Source: Pelargonium cotyledonis
Taxonomy: Eukaryota; Streptophyta; Magnoliopsida; Geraniales; Geraniaceae
DNA: 64,000 nucleotides
Assembly (NCBI GenBank): GCA_036897625.1
Contig: JAYMTA010000012.1
Location: 59,244 to 123,243, forward strand
Direction of reading: 5' to 3'
The notes under the pieces were generated by a model. That model was not told where the DNA came from and did not search any database. It saw only the letters and a list, made by a program, of their open reading frames with translations. Shown here one piece after another: positions 51,101 through 63,849 of the stretch. A program made the translations under genes and the position numbers. The number at the start of each line of letters is the position of its first letter. The stretch's first letter is position 1.

Positions 51101-52522
51101 ATGTAAGTCTGGGTAAGAAAAGCTTTTAGTTTATGTCTGCCTTTAAATAAATATATTCATATATACCCGAGATTTAACACTAATCATGGACCGGGTTTTC
51201 AATTGAACTCAGTATTGGACTATCGAGACTCCTCTTAGGTTTAGGTATTTTGTAGATCCGAACTACGCTGATTCACAAAACTTAGACAAAAGCACACCCC
51301 GAGTTTAATCTCCTGATACTACTCTGACCCTGGTAAAACTTTGTTTGTGTCCACATAACTCTTATATTCTAAAGAGTAATAAGCCCTTCTTCGTCCAAAT
51401 ATCCTAGTTTTCCTTTTTAAAGTACTTTTCAAGAGACATACATATAGGAGTGTCTATAAAGCTAAAAAGCAGAACTTCAATACTCGGTATTAAATAGTTT
51501 TTACACGAATAAAATAGTACCAAAAACTTCAAGATATCCAAAATTTAAGTAACCCTTAAGAATCCAATCTCTAAAAATGGTTAGTTACTTTTTCTCAAAC
51601 CAGAGGAACCGTTAAATACTTTTATCAGGCATTTGCCCGAGTAAATCCCGAAACAGGTAAATAACAAAGTTCGAATTACTACCCGGGAGCCCTTCCACTA
51701 TCAAAAAAATCATTAAAATCTGTGTATTATTAACTTAGTCCGTTATACAGAAAGTGTATCCCTGCTTTATTCAAGGGGAGTCCTTTACAAATATTAAGAA
51801 ATCAAAATACTAATTTCAAAATTAATAAGGGTACTTGAAATAGTAAAAAAAGGACTAACTAAGAGATATTCGAGAAACTCCTGCTTTTTGAAGTTAGTCA
51901 ATTTCTCGCATATTCTAAAAAATAAAAGGATATCTATTTACTTCTCTTTCCTTAAACTTAGCAATTCAAGTTGGGAATTACAGTACTTCAAAGGAAGTGT
52001 TAGCTTGAATCCAGAAAAGGCAACGATCCCCCATAGTAAGAAACAAGAAGATGAGCAATCAATGAAACCAGAATCTGTCAATCAACAAACTAAAGCCCAC
52101 CAAAAGCTCAAACTTTTATAATAAAGGGGAATAAGAAAGTAGAATCTAGTTATAGAAAATACCTGAGTAGCTATTACAATTTCCTCATGATTTTTTACTT
52201 GAAAGTGCATGAACTTCTTAGACGTTGTGGAGCTGCCTTTTATATAAAATATATATAAGACCTGAAAAGATTGATTCCTAATAAAAATAACAAGTTTGGA
52301 TCCTTACTAACTAAAGAGGGCCCATTAACTAAGCTGACAAGCATTCCTACTCTTCTGTGATCCCCCCTCCTCTGCAACAAAACTTTTTTGTGTACTCCTC
52401 CGCGAAAAACTCCAAGTTCCCCAAGAATTCTAGATATATCTATGCCTGTTTATTTTTATATGTTAGACATTAGACAAGCAAACTTAAGATAAAAAAGGAG
52501 TTATACAGTACAGAGTTACCTA
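48151..52522. other. Gene-free matrix
   Basis: Includes GGGAATTCCC, a perfect 10-bp palindrome at 48,331-48,340. No gene, repeat or structural RNA identified in over 4 kb. Confidence 0.5.
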
Positions 52523-52580
52523 AAAATTAAATAGGTAGAACAAAGAGCGATCAATAAAGCATCCGTGGGTTCAAGTCATA
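52523..52580 (+). pseudogene. tRNA-like pseudogene
   Basis: TTAAATAGGTAGAACA (D-arm end) and CCGTGGGTTCAAGTC (T-arm) lie at tRNA spacing. The region between is unpaired and no anticodon can be assigned. It faces the next relic across about 100 bp. Confidence 0.5.
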
Positions 52581-52677
52581 TATTAAATTAAGTCAAATTT
52601 TCATTTTAGGAATTTTTAAATAGGAAGTTGTAGGAAGTTCCCTTATTCTAGTTTCAACACCGGTTTTTACAGGGGCA

Positions 52678-52735
52678 GGCGGGTTTTTGAACCTTTCTTA
52701 AGCTCAGACTTTACCACCACCTCTACTCTAGAATT
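52678..52735 (-). pseudogene. Truncated tRNA-like relic
   Basis: Minus strand: GTGGTGGTAAAGTC resembles a D-arm end, but AAAGGTTCAAAAACCC follows only about 15 nt later, so the anticodon arm appears deleted. Confidence 0.4.
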
Positions 52736-55700
52736 CACCTGAAGCTTTGTTCAGTTATTTGTTTACCAAGCCTCATAACCAGAGTTAGTCTCGTCTTTTT
52801 GCTTTATAGAAAAAAAAAAAAGAAATTTAATAAGAGCCCTCGTTACGCATATCTGCTTCTTACTTTTTTGGTTGGCTGCGTTAGCTGTAAGGTAGCTTGT
52901 AGATTTTATAAAAATAAAAATTTTGTACTCTATTAGCATCCTTTTCGACTAATTATTCCCTATATGACCCATTCATTATTACGATATAGAGCCTCCCTTT
53001 TTTGTAGGAATTTCATATGCTACTATTTGTTAATTTCCATAATTAAGGTACTAGTTTACTCTCGAGTCTTAGTGGTGAATGATTCTAAACAACTAAAAAA
53101 AAGAATCTACTTAACGACCGCTTATTACGAAGTTTTTTAGGACCGGGCTCCCAGGGATTCAAAGCTAAACTAAATTTATTGTATACAAGTTATTATTAAA
53201 GATTGTACAAATACGAAATACCAGTAGACTACTCTACTACCGAGTCACTAACTTTGACTTTGGTTTTTAGTTAGTAGGGATAAAATTTCCTGATTGAGAT
53301 TCAATAGATTAAAAGTGAATCGGCTAGGTACTAGTATATTTTTCGTGAGGTTTTAGTACATTTATAGCTTACCCCTAATAGGGATTACTGCCTACGAAAA
53401 ACCTTATAACGGGGGATGGATATCTTCGGATTAATGCTTTTGACAAAAGAGACCGTAGCAAGGCGTTGTATATAAATTTTAATATAATCCCAAGTATACC
53501 TTATATAAATAGAAGGATATAAGTTGCGTTATAAATATAAAATAAAGACCTATTAAATTTTTGGGGCTTGGAAATGTAGCTACGCAGCCTCTTTTAGTGT
53601 CATTTAGCTGTGGTTTATTTCTTAATCTAAGGCTAAAGGGCCCCCCATTTTAGGCTGATATAGCTTTATTTATTAGCAGAACGAATGTCTTAATAAATAC
53701 AGCAAGAAATGAAACTTAAGTAGAGCTACATCTATAGTAAAGGCATATGCACATGCAGACTTATAGCGAAGAGTACTCTCTTAGTCTCCGCGGAAATATA
53801 CAAGTGAATCTTTTTTAAGATGGAGTATTAGATCAAGTAGTATAAAGTTGGATCTTATATTAAATGTTACAAAAAGGTTTAAAGAGTTACTATCACGAAA
53901 AATTCACTACCTTATTTGAAAAATCCTAAGCTTATTGGTGCTAAGACTCTATTCGTTTGCCGCCCATGCTACTAAGATTATTGACAAAAGGATTCTCAAG
54001 ATCAATATATATATATAGAGGACCCTTATATTTTTAAATATTTTTGCTATATATAACTTTAATGATATGAGTTTTGTGGAACTGGATCCCTAATCATAAG
54101 GCAAAAAACGGATAATAAGATATCCTTTTTATAGGATACTCAACTTATTGCTAAATGGTTAGTTACTACTAAAACCTTTCATTAAGCACTCTTTTATATA
54201 TAGGCACGGGCCATACCTCTACTAGGTCTAACAACCCCCTTAGATGTATCTTTATATTTTCTCAGGTGAGAGTTACTAGAACTAGATTTCTAAATGAATG
54301 GAAACTTAATTAGCAGAGGCTTCTCCCCTAAAAAACGAGTTCCTCTATTCAGTCAATACGGACAATTTATTAGACAAGTATATTTGAAATCACAAGGCGG
54401 CTATTTGAAGTATGACAAGTGCTTAGGCAGATCCTCCAGTTTTGTGGTATCGGCTATAACATTTAGTAGAGAAAGCCCGATGTGGCTTTTTTGACTAGCT
54501 TTCGAAAACGATATGTTTAACAAAATTTGAGGTTATTATTCCTTTTTATGTGGATTAATAAAAGATTCAAAAATATTGCATTGTTAAAAGATCTCAATTA
54601 CTGTAATTTTTATCAATAAGGCCCTCGTCCCAACTACTAGATTTCATTTCTCCTTTAAAAAGTGAAATCTTTATTAATAGAATTAATAGAAAAGCTAACC
54701 TTCGGAAATCCTTTATATAATGCACCACTGCCCCTTTTTATAATTAAATAAGGTGTAAAGAGAATAAGTATTTTAAGTTCGAAATAGTTATTGCTATAAA
54801 TATTGTAAAAAGTACTCGCTATAGAAAAGAGGTGTACTATAGGCGCAACTTTAAATTCTAGTTAGTATAAAATATACTAAGTAGAATGAAAAGTAAATAC
54901 AGAAAAGAGTTGCTAATTCAACTTTACAGTTTTAATCACAGCACATTTTTTACTCGCACATACCTTTTCTACTTTCATCATATGCCTCAGTTCCTACCTT
55001 ATTTACTAGTTTTTTTTTCATCGAGAGTGGTCTCTTCTTAATTTCTATTCCAGATAACGAACCCTGCGATTTGAAATACACCCTTCCTAATATATTTATA
55101 TCCTGTCTACAAAAAGATAAAAAAAGGATATTACCCTACCCTCTAAGTTAGCTTCTTTTATAAGCTCTTTTTTCATAAATGTCTGCACGTTGTATTATAT
55201 CTAGACCCCACTAAGACTTTTTTAAACACAAGAGGACTCCTGGTACCAATAAATCTAGTTAATTACTTTAAATTTAAGTACTAAAACCCTTTCTAAACCG
55301 GAGCTCTTTAAGATAAGAAAAAGCTCCCTTAATAACTTTAAAAGGAGATCCCGAATAAAGGGGGTTATAAGAAATTTACTAATCAAAAACTACTTCTTAA
55401 AGCAAATAAAGAAGTTCGTTGATAATTAAATTGAAGGAGCTTTTGTTAAAGCGGCGCCTTTTCGTAGAATTCTGAATAATAAGGGTAGTAGTTCTTCTAG
55501 GACGCAAACTTACTTATCTCAGAAGTGACTCTAAGTAAATACCTAAGACTACGCAGCTACCTGGGAATCCTTTTTCCTGTTTTCTTGTGTACCCCGGGCA
55601 ATATTTATAAGCCTACGGAATTAGATTACTCTCGTTAAGCACATAGAAGTAGCGTTATAAGGAAATTGGCTTTACTTGTTATATATATTCTATACGGGTC

Positions 55701-56344
55701 CGCTAAGTAGGAAAGCTTTAATTTAGACTATAATTAAGATATTTGTTACGTTAGAAATTTAGGTAGAGTAAGCGCGAAAGAGTCTACCATATTACTAATT
55801 ATAATTATAGGAATTAACAAGTGAATAGAAAACTGAGGGTTTTAAAATTTCCTATGCATATGCACTTATAAATAAGTTAGAAACTTAGCTGTAAAAGGGG
55901 GCGTCAGAACAATCTAGAGCTTTCTTTGTACACGTCCCTTTTTATAGACACCAAAGCCATTCCAATTAATAGCATTTCATTTTGCAGGCAATTACCTTTA
56001 CCAAATGGATAAAAATTTAAGTACTACTAAATCTGGACAAGGTTTGCTAATCTCTAAAAACTAAAGTCTATAATGATAGCTGCTTTCGAGGGTTGTTTAC
56101 CTCAAGATTTATATATTTTAGGAAAAAAAATCTGGAATTCTTTTATAAAGATATTTCAAGAACCTTAATTTCTATAACTCTCCCGCTAAGTAGGACCCAA
56201 CTAGGAAATACTAGGTTTCTAAAAAAAGAGATATACCATAAATGTAATAAGGGGTATCAAGTCCTATTACGTACGTATTAGATAAAATCTTGTGCTATCA
56301 AATTTAATATAATACAAAGGAATACCCCACTCTTAGCGGAAGCT
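52736..56344. other. Gene-free matrix
   Basis: Holds a 12-A run at 52,810-52,821, an (AT)n stretch near 54,005-54,015 and short random frames. No gene seen. Confidence 0.5.
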
Positions 56345-56412
56345 CCAACCTTCAGGCTTGAACCCGTGACCTTCCTCTTTAGTTTACAATGCACGGTAGG
56401 GGGGTTTATTGA
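56345..56412 (-). pseudogene. tRNA-Tyr-like pseudogene (GUA)
   Basis: Minus strand: GTGCATTGTAAACTAAAG places GTA in a seven-base loop (TTGTAAA), and GGTCACGGGTTCAAGCC is a good T-arm. The anticodon stem and D-arm are eroded. It shares about 80% of 33 nt with the relic at 48.1 kb. Confidence 0.5.
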
Positions 56413-58566
56413 AGCAAGTACTTGTGAAAATGAGTTACTAGATTCTGACACGTTGAGCCTTTAGGGAATAAAGAGATTAAATCCTCAGTTTCTAGGGTAC
56501 TAGAGAAGATAACTAAGACTCCCTTTAGATTTGGAAAACACCCTTGTGGAGATATTAGTACCCCCTACCCAAAACGAGATCAAAAAGGAAAAAGACTTTG
56601 ACTTTTCATATCATATATGGGAAATATGTTTGATTGCTTGCGAGGATTTGTACATTATATATTTTACAGTAGCTAAGCCCCAGAAATCTTCTCTTTTTTA
56701 GATATTTTTTGCTCTCATTCTAGTTGTGTAAACCTCTCGACTTTCATATCCATGGTTTTAATAATATACCTTATTTTATAAAATCTTGTATATTAAACTA
56801 GCAAAATCCGGGGAGACTCCTTCTTAGAGCGGATGCCTATGAAGATCGGGAATTTAGGACTAATTGAGTAATTTGAACTTTTTATTATAGAATAGCAGAA
56901 ACTAATAAAGAGGAAGAATAAATCGCAACTATATATATATTTGTAACCATAACGGGATCTTATAGAATGAATAATTTATTAATGCTTTTTACCATGTCAA
57001 ACCCGAAGTACGGAAGTCTTCAAAACATTCTTCTTAAGCCCACCTCCTTAAACAAGAATTTCCCACTCGAAATGAAAGCCATTTCCCTACTTATGTGTAT
57101 TTTTTTAGTAACGAATTCTTATTATAAGCTTGCTAATTTTCTCAAATATCTACTCTCAGAGTAAGAGGTGCGTTCCCTACGTTCTGTTATATATAGACAA
57201 GAAATTATTATAAAATAAATATAAAACGGCTAGGACATTTTGGGGCGCACTAAGCTCTACCCAAGTAATGGAATACCTTTTTTATATGAGTAGTTCTTTT
57301 CAAATAAGTCACAAAAAGGAGTTAAATAGGGAACGGAACATTAGATAAGTAGTAAAGCAAACGAGTCTCTATTTTTCGAAAATCTAGTAGAATCCAGTAA
57401 GAGCAAAGAGTAAGATTTATATAAATGCGTACCGGGGGGGGGCGGGCCTGCCTTTGCAAAATACAAAAGAGTACAAGATAGGCAGGAGATTAAATACTTA
57501 TGATTATCTTAATACCTAAATATAGGGTGTTTCCTTCTTGGCATTTGGAAAGGGGCTTTGGCTCGAAGTAGTAGATAGTAGGTTTTTATTTAAATCCGTA
57601 ATAAAGTGAATACTCTTGCTAAAGTCTGCGTAGAAACCCCTTATCTTCCTACTTTCTAAACTAAACTCCATAATTTCATAAAAAGCATTTAAAAGGACTA
57701 AAAATTAAAGAGCTACTCTCACTAATCAAGTAGCCGGCTTAAAGGCACTTAAAAGTAATTTAAAGAAACTTTATCAGCTTCTTTATGAAAAATATAAACT
57801 CTAAAACGAATTCGCTTTTCTTTAGTTTCAGTAAGCGTAGAATGGAATTTCTAATTTGTAAACTACAAAGCTACGAGTAACTTATTGTTAAGGTTATACC
57901 CTTGATGTAGCGTTTTTTATAGGAATTACCTCGCCCTTCCTTTTTAAGTTACGGATTCTAGGTTACTCATCATAAAGCACCTTATTCGATTATTATGTGT
58001 TAAGGAAATTAGCTAGCCGAGTACCCTTTTTTCAATAAGTTTTTATTATAAAATTCGTCTATAAAGTGGCAGATTCTGCCTTTTAGTTACAAAGTTAGAC
58101 CCTTAATCTGCTAACTTTTAAGTACTATACTTACTATACTTATCTCTAAAGACGTATATGCTAAGCCCTTTCTTCCCTATTCTATTAAGAGACAAGACTC
58201 AAGCGAGAAGAAATCCTCTTAGTAAGGGTTACCCCTCTAAACAAGTTTGCCTTTCATACAAGTTTAGTAATTAAGAGAAACCCTTTAGAAAGTAGACTCT
58301 TTCATAAAAGTTTTTGGTTAGTAAAGTTTTGAGCTACTTATTTTGTTTAGAGAGTTTCCCCTATTCTTATTTTGAGAGCAAGTCAGAGAAACTTCTATCT
58401 TTTTCGGGTAAAAAAAAAGGAAGCAAAAAAGGGAACATTTAATTGACTGAGACCCGGTTTACTTAATCAAATTAGTATAAAAAAGGTAATGCATAAGTAA
58501 AGAGAATTCAGTTGTTTGAACAGAGGTATACTATCAAACTAAATTAAAGGATTTCTTGAATTTACC
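56413..58566. other. Gene-free matrix
   Basis: No gene. It contains the G tract described separately and the cluster GGGGAGACTCC at 56,810-56,820. Confidence 0.5.
57434..57446 (+). other. Nine-G tract with adjacent GGG
   Basis: Nine consecutive G, then C, then GGG, in otherwise AT-rich DNA. This is the longest G run I see in the window. Two separate G runs could join an intermolecular or R-loop G-quadruplex, but four runs are not present. Confidence 0.8.
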
Positions 58567-58680
58567 TTACTTTATACAGACTCTTGAAAGTTTAAATAGC
58601 AAGGAAATTTGGCTTTTGGGAAGCGGGCTTAACTCGTAGTTTCATCGAACTGTTTTGGAGGATACGCGCATGAGTTCAAG
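58567..58680 (+). repeat. 116-bp dispersed repeat, copy 2
   Basis: Partner of 42,784-42,899, in the same orientation. Differences include two missing bases in the middle and transitions. The last 45 bases are best conserved (TTCATCGAACTGTTTTGGAG, TACGCGCATGAGTTCAAG). That end is the tRNA T-arm-like part. Confidence 0.75.
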
Positions 58681-60779
58681 CCCCTTTCATAGTTAAGAAA
58701 TCCAAAGTACGTGAAGAAGTATAAGCTTTTTCATAATATCAAATAAATTACAATAGTATAAAATTCCTTAATTGCTGTATATACTAAATTTATTATACTT
58801 AATATCTGTTATCTTGTACTAGGAAATCCGAGTTGGGTATTAGTTATAAGATACCCCCTTTATTTGTTCTATTAAGAATCGAGATTTTAGACAATTGGAA
58901 TTTGATATTTACAGTTGAGAAAAATCTACTCTTACTTTTTTTATTATTATAAATTAAAGAAAGAAGCTCTCCCTTTACTTGCTTGATACTGCAGAGTGAG
59001 CGTTTTTATGTTCCTGCGGATTCTAGAAAAGCTTCTTTAGAAAAAAGTTCTTGTATGCAGGAGTTTAGTCTCTAATAGGTTTATACTCTATAAGCAAATT
59101 AAATTCCCTAAATCTAAGAGTCAAAGGCATTAAGGAAGAAGAAAAGGTTAGTAAGATGTTATAATTGCAGCCAAGAGAGCCCTCTTCTAATCGACAAGCA
59201 GCGCTATGAATAACGAGTATGCCTTTTTTTTGAGGTTGAGAGCGGCAGGGAGGTTTATTACAAAAGAAATAAGTATATTTTTTAAAGCTTAGTCAAAAAA
59301 GACAAACAGGAACCAAATATAAAAAGAGCAAAGAATTCTCTATTAAAAGCTATTTCCTTTTCTGTCGGATTGCTAACTTCGGTATACTATGACACAGAAA
59401 ACTTCTTGAATACATATCCACTCCACTATACTAATACAGCTTTGTAATAAGTCTTTCATGCTTGTCAGTTAAGAAATTTTTCAGCGAGCACCCTCTGATA
59501 GAACTCTGGAAAACCTTCATTTTGGTCTTGTAAATATCCTCTCTTAAATATCTAAAGCAAGCTAAAGAGTGGATAAAGTAAAAGTTTAATATGACTTTTC
59601 TGATTTATTGTACCTATTTGTAATTACTATAAATCATAGTACTATATACGAATATCTAAAGTGCTCTAAATAGGGGTATCCCCAACATGTATAAACCAAA
59701 TACCGCAAGAGTATATGATAACAACTGCCTTGAGACAAAGGGGGGTTACGTAATTTTCAAACTAACAGCGGGAACCCCTAAGAGGAAGAAATAGTTACGA
59801 CTTCTTTTTAAAAAGGACTCCGGGACTTATACTCCTCAGGCAAGGTTAAGGGTAGCTTGTAAGCGATGTCATTTACTGTAAGGTTATTAGTTTTTCGGCC
59901 TATTGAAGTTAAGAGGCACTCCTTTAGGCATCACCATAGTGGAAGGATAAAAACTAGAACAAGTAGTAACTTTTTTTGATACTAAAGATTCAATAACTGG
60001 ATTTATTTACTTTAAATTTTTACTTTTGGGAAAGGTTTTTATATTTGTAAATTCAATAATAGAGCTCCTTTAAAAGCAAATAAGAGATACCCCATTTAGA
60101 ACCTCCTTATTCAACCAAAAGTTAATGAGCAAGCTTGTACTACCTTTTTTTAGACTATTAAAAAAGGGTCGATTGGAGTCTTGCAATATTGTGAACTTAA
60201 TCTTTTTAGCTCTTTTTAATAGTATAGCGTAGCTGAGCTAGTGAGGGGTTAATTATCCAAAATGACAACCCATTATAGCTTCTAATAGGGAGAACCCGAG
60301 ATTTTTTGTAGAGACTGGGGATACTCGTTACCATGTTATACTAGCCTTTTTCCTTCCCTTATAAAAGGTGCCCGTTAGTTTGACTCTCATTGTTTTGTTA
60401 TTTCAACGGTTCAAGAGCTACTACACAAATTTTAGCTAAACATCAAACAAAACTCGCGGGATTTCTCCACCGGCTTTGCTATAAGTTTTTTATAGTTTGG
60501 TCAATCTTTTGCCTCAGAATTATAAAGAAATTATGAGTGCTCAGAAACTGCAGTACGTAGAAAAGACTGCCTTTTCTCCAAAGTTTAAAACGGGAATTGC
60601 CCTCTTGTTATTACTGGATTTCTGCTTACTAAACTTAGTAAATATGAACCCTATACTATCGGGAACCTTTCTCAGGAATTTCAAAAAGCTTAACCCCTGA
60701 CTAGATAATTAATCAGTAAGACTCTCCTTATATTCAATCTTGACTACTTATAACTGTTTTCTTTATACCGGATCAATCC
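58681..60779. other. Gene-free matrix
   Basis: No gene or repeat recognised. Frames up to 67 codons look random. Confidence 0.5.
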
Positions 60780-60835
60780 GCTTCGAACCTGCGCATGCCC
60801 CGAACAAGGAAGCCTTGTATTACCGTGAAAAAGCA
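60780..60835 (-). pseudogene. Possible tRNA relic
   Basis: Minus strand: TGCGCAGGTTCGAAGCGG is a strong T-arm. CACGGTAATACAAGGC upstream could be a worn D-arm end. Confidence 0.35.
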
Positions 60836-62249
60836 GGAGTTTTGGCTTATACTAGAAGAACAATCTTACTTTATAGTTAGACTACTATTACAAACGGTAT
60901 ATATCCAAAGATGCACTAGTATAAGATATTACTCTCGACCAAATTTCTTTTTCTTGAGATCCCTTATATCAAAAATCTATATTTTATTATATTTAACATA
61001 ACCTTTTGTTTTATACTGCTTTGTCTGAGCACTATTCTAAAAAGGGTAGTCCATAAAAACTAATCTTACTCATTAAGGAACAAAGCAACATTATTTCCGT
61101 TATTAAGGAATTAGAATCTACTCTCTCTGCCTCATTTACTTTAGCTTATTAACGTATATTCTTTCTTTCGTAAGGAATCTTTCTATTTATTCTTTAATCT
61201 ACCTGACAACTTGACTCTACTCGAAGACTTTTGAAAGTATATTATTTCCAGATTCATTAATTAGTACTTTAGCTAGAGTCCTTTTTACGAGTAAGTACTT
61301 ATTTCTTAAAAACCCGAAACTAAGCTATTAAGGCTACAAAGCGGGTAACAAAGTAAGGCATATAGCATAAGAAACAAGTTCTGTGTAAGAGTAATAAAAT
61401 ATATAAAATAATACCAAATATTATGGTTTTTTACAAGAGAAAGGGATACTTGTTGGGGAAGCTTTGATTTAGTTTAGTTAAAGCTAGTATTTAAGGGAGG
61501 TCTTTCTCAATGTTCTCTTTGTTTAGTATCATTCCAAGTTAATTAACAAATGCAATAGAATCCTAGGAATTTAGGTTAGGAGCAAGCAAACCGGACAGCT
61601 AAACTGGCAATAAAAGGGCTCTTTAGATAGTCACTACGGTATTGTTCTAATGCATCCGGGTTTTATTAAGGATTTTTGAAAGTCTTTTTTTTTTTATGTA
61701 AAAGAGTACCTTTATCTTTATTCCTGAATTTGAAATGAAAGGCATTCGAGAGATAAAAGTAAGCCTTGGGTCTAATGAAAGCTAGGAATCCCTTTTCGTA
61801 TTTTTAGATTTATGCAGGGTAATAGGTAACTGGGGACTAGGTTCTTCTCTCTTTCTTAGGAGGCCGGCTCCTCGAGAAGTCTTATAACTAAAGAAGTTCC
61901 TATTCCAGTGGGATTTATCCGGCTTAGTAAGTTTTAGTAAACAAGAAGAGTCCTCCTTTTACCTGTCTTCATCAATATAGAAAAAAGGGAGTGTGGGAGC
62001 TCTAGTAATAGCTGTTTTAGTAATACAAGAAAGGAATTAAACTCTTTTGTATTCAGATAATAGCTTCCGAGTCTAAAGAGAGTCTTAACAACTTGGAAGA
62101 AAACTCCAGAATGTCTAGGAATAAAGAGAAAGGTAACGAGTAAACAGGGTCTTCGTTTTTCCTTAGCAGGGGATTTCTTTATTAAAGACACGAAATGGAA
62201 AGTCTAGTGGATTAGGGAACCCAGAGAAAATACATAAGTTAAAGTCCCA
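60836..62249. other. Gene-free matrix
   Basis: Only chance-length frames (the longest is 85 codons on the minus strand at 61,934-62,191, with no recognisable domain). Confidence 0.45.
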
Positions 62250-62310
62250 TACCTATAAGAGAATGACATGAAGGCTGCAATAAGACGTAGGTTCTATTCC
62301 CATTAGTAGA
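62250..62310 (+). pseudogene. Possible tRNA relic
   Basis: ACGTAGGTTCTATTCCC is a good T-arm-like word. AAGAGAATGACA upstream may be the D-arm end. Stems do not pair. Confidence 0.3.
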
Positions 62311-62584
62311 AACTGTTCCAGACTACAACCTATCGAGTAGCTCTCTATTCATTTCCACTATTTTATAGACTTAAAAACAACAAGGTCTCTATAATTGGAC
62401 TTCTTTTCACTGTATACATACGTATTTATCTCAGCATAAATCTACGGGGACCCTTATTTAACTGCACTAAAACCTGGAAATTTATCAGCAAAGCGGTAGC
62501 TTAAAAGGCCTTATTATCTCTGTAACGTATAAGTTTTTTATAATATTACAAGCTATTCCCTTTAGACTCTATATAGATTTGATT

Positions 62585-62648
62585 TCAGTCTTGGTATAGC
62601 ACTCCTCTGTCAACACGAATGGCATAGGTTCAAATCTGTTCATTACTG
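62585..62648 (+). pseudogene. tRNA-like pseudogene, possibly Asp
   Basis: CAGTCTTGGTATAGCAC (D-arm), CTGTCAA (a loop that would present GTC) and ATGGCATAGGTTCAAATCTG (T-arm) occur in order at tRNA spacing. Stem pairing is poor. Confidence 0.45.
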
Positions 62649-62899
62649 AGATTTTACTAGATAAAGAGTCAGAAAGAGTCTTGAAGTTAGCATTAAAGGG
62701 GTAAGAATATTTCCTATAAGTTCTAAGATTTCAGTTTAAGTTAAGGAATAGGAGAACTCTAAAGTAAAGGCTTTTTCTTCTTTTTTCTTCTGTTGTTAGT
62801 TTTCAAAAGAAAGGGGCGTGGTCCTCTCAGGGCTTTCGATTTCGCGATTAATAGAGCAGCAAAATCCAGTTGAGAGAATTAAGAATTATTTTACTAAGA

Positions 62900-63780
62900 C
62901 ACAGACTCTCAGATAAGGGAAGTAGGAAATAGATCTAAGGATTTTTCAATAGGAGCTTTGCTATTGAATATATAAGGCAGGGTGGTTGTAAATATTTTAT
63001 ATCCTAGCTAAGAGTTACTAACTAATAGGCACACTTGCTCGGTACAAATTTTAGCTTTTAGTTTTGAGTTCTTGTATTAGGTTCTTTGAGAATTCCTAGG
63101 ATAAAACAGATACTTTAACTCTCTGAATTGTATTCTTCTGTGTGGGAGGATAGAGGATAACTGATTCTAGATTCTTGTCTTTAGTGTTGCAAGGTTTAAA
63201 TTCTCTTATGAAATCTAATAGAATGGGCTTTGTAAAGTTCTTTTCTAAGAAGGAACACATGAATCTAACTCTGTAATTCAATGCTTGCCAAACCAATCAA
63301 TGAGCTGGCAAAGGCGAGCTTGCTTGAGTCAATATTTCCTGGTAGGACATTTCCTTAGTGTACTAATTCTGGTGCTTGACCAATTCAGTATTCCTTACCA
63401 ACTTTCTTTAGGAACTAGACTAATCCTAGGAACATGCTCTTAAGTTTCTAATCTTGTCAGCTTCTCTTGAGTTTGAACTCTCTAATCCTAAGAAGTTAGG
63501 AACACATACTCTTTAATTCCCTGTACTCATCTTAGGAACCAATCAATTATATAAACACAACCTCTTGCTTGCTTAGCTGGCCAAAGAAGGAAGAAATATT
63601 AGCAGTTGAAAGAGAAGTCCAATGCAAGTGGAGTTGAAGGAAGTCCAAAGCCCTTTGTCTTATTGGGATAACATAAACAGAGTTTTTCCTTTTGTTTCTA
63701 ACGGTAATATATAATTGTAATAAGGAGCAAAATAGTTTAGTTAAGGCATGAATATGAGAATCCAAGCATTATATTATTTA
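62900..63780. other. T-rich island without genes
   Basis: Few G/C clusters, with TTCTTAGG/CCTAGGAAC words recurring (63,411-63,433 and 63,530). It shares the 15-mer at 63,419-63,433 with 10,314-10,328, which by itself is not significant at this composition. No coding frame is supported. Confidence 0.35.
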
Positions 63781-63849
63781 GTAAAAGGATCTTAAATAAA
63801 AAAATCTAGTGAATATTCCCCCTATAAGAGTATAGGACAAGACTCATAA

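Noticed and set aside
10314-63433. Exact 15-mer shared by 10.3 and 63.4 kb
   Set aside because: More than one 15-mer match is expected by chance in AT-rich DNA of this length, and the flanks do not align.
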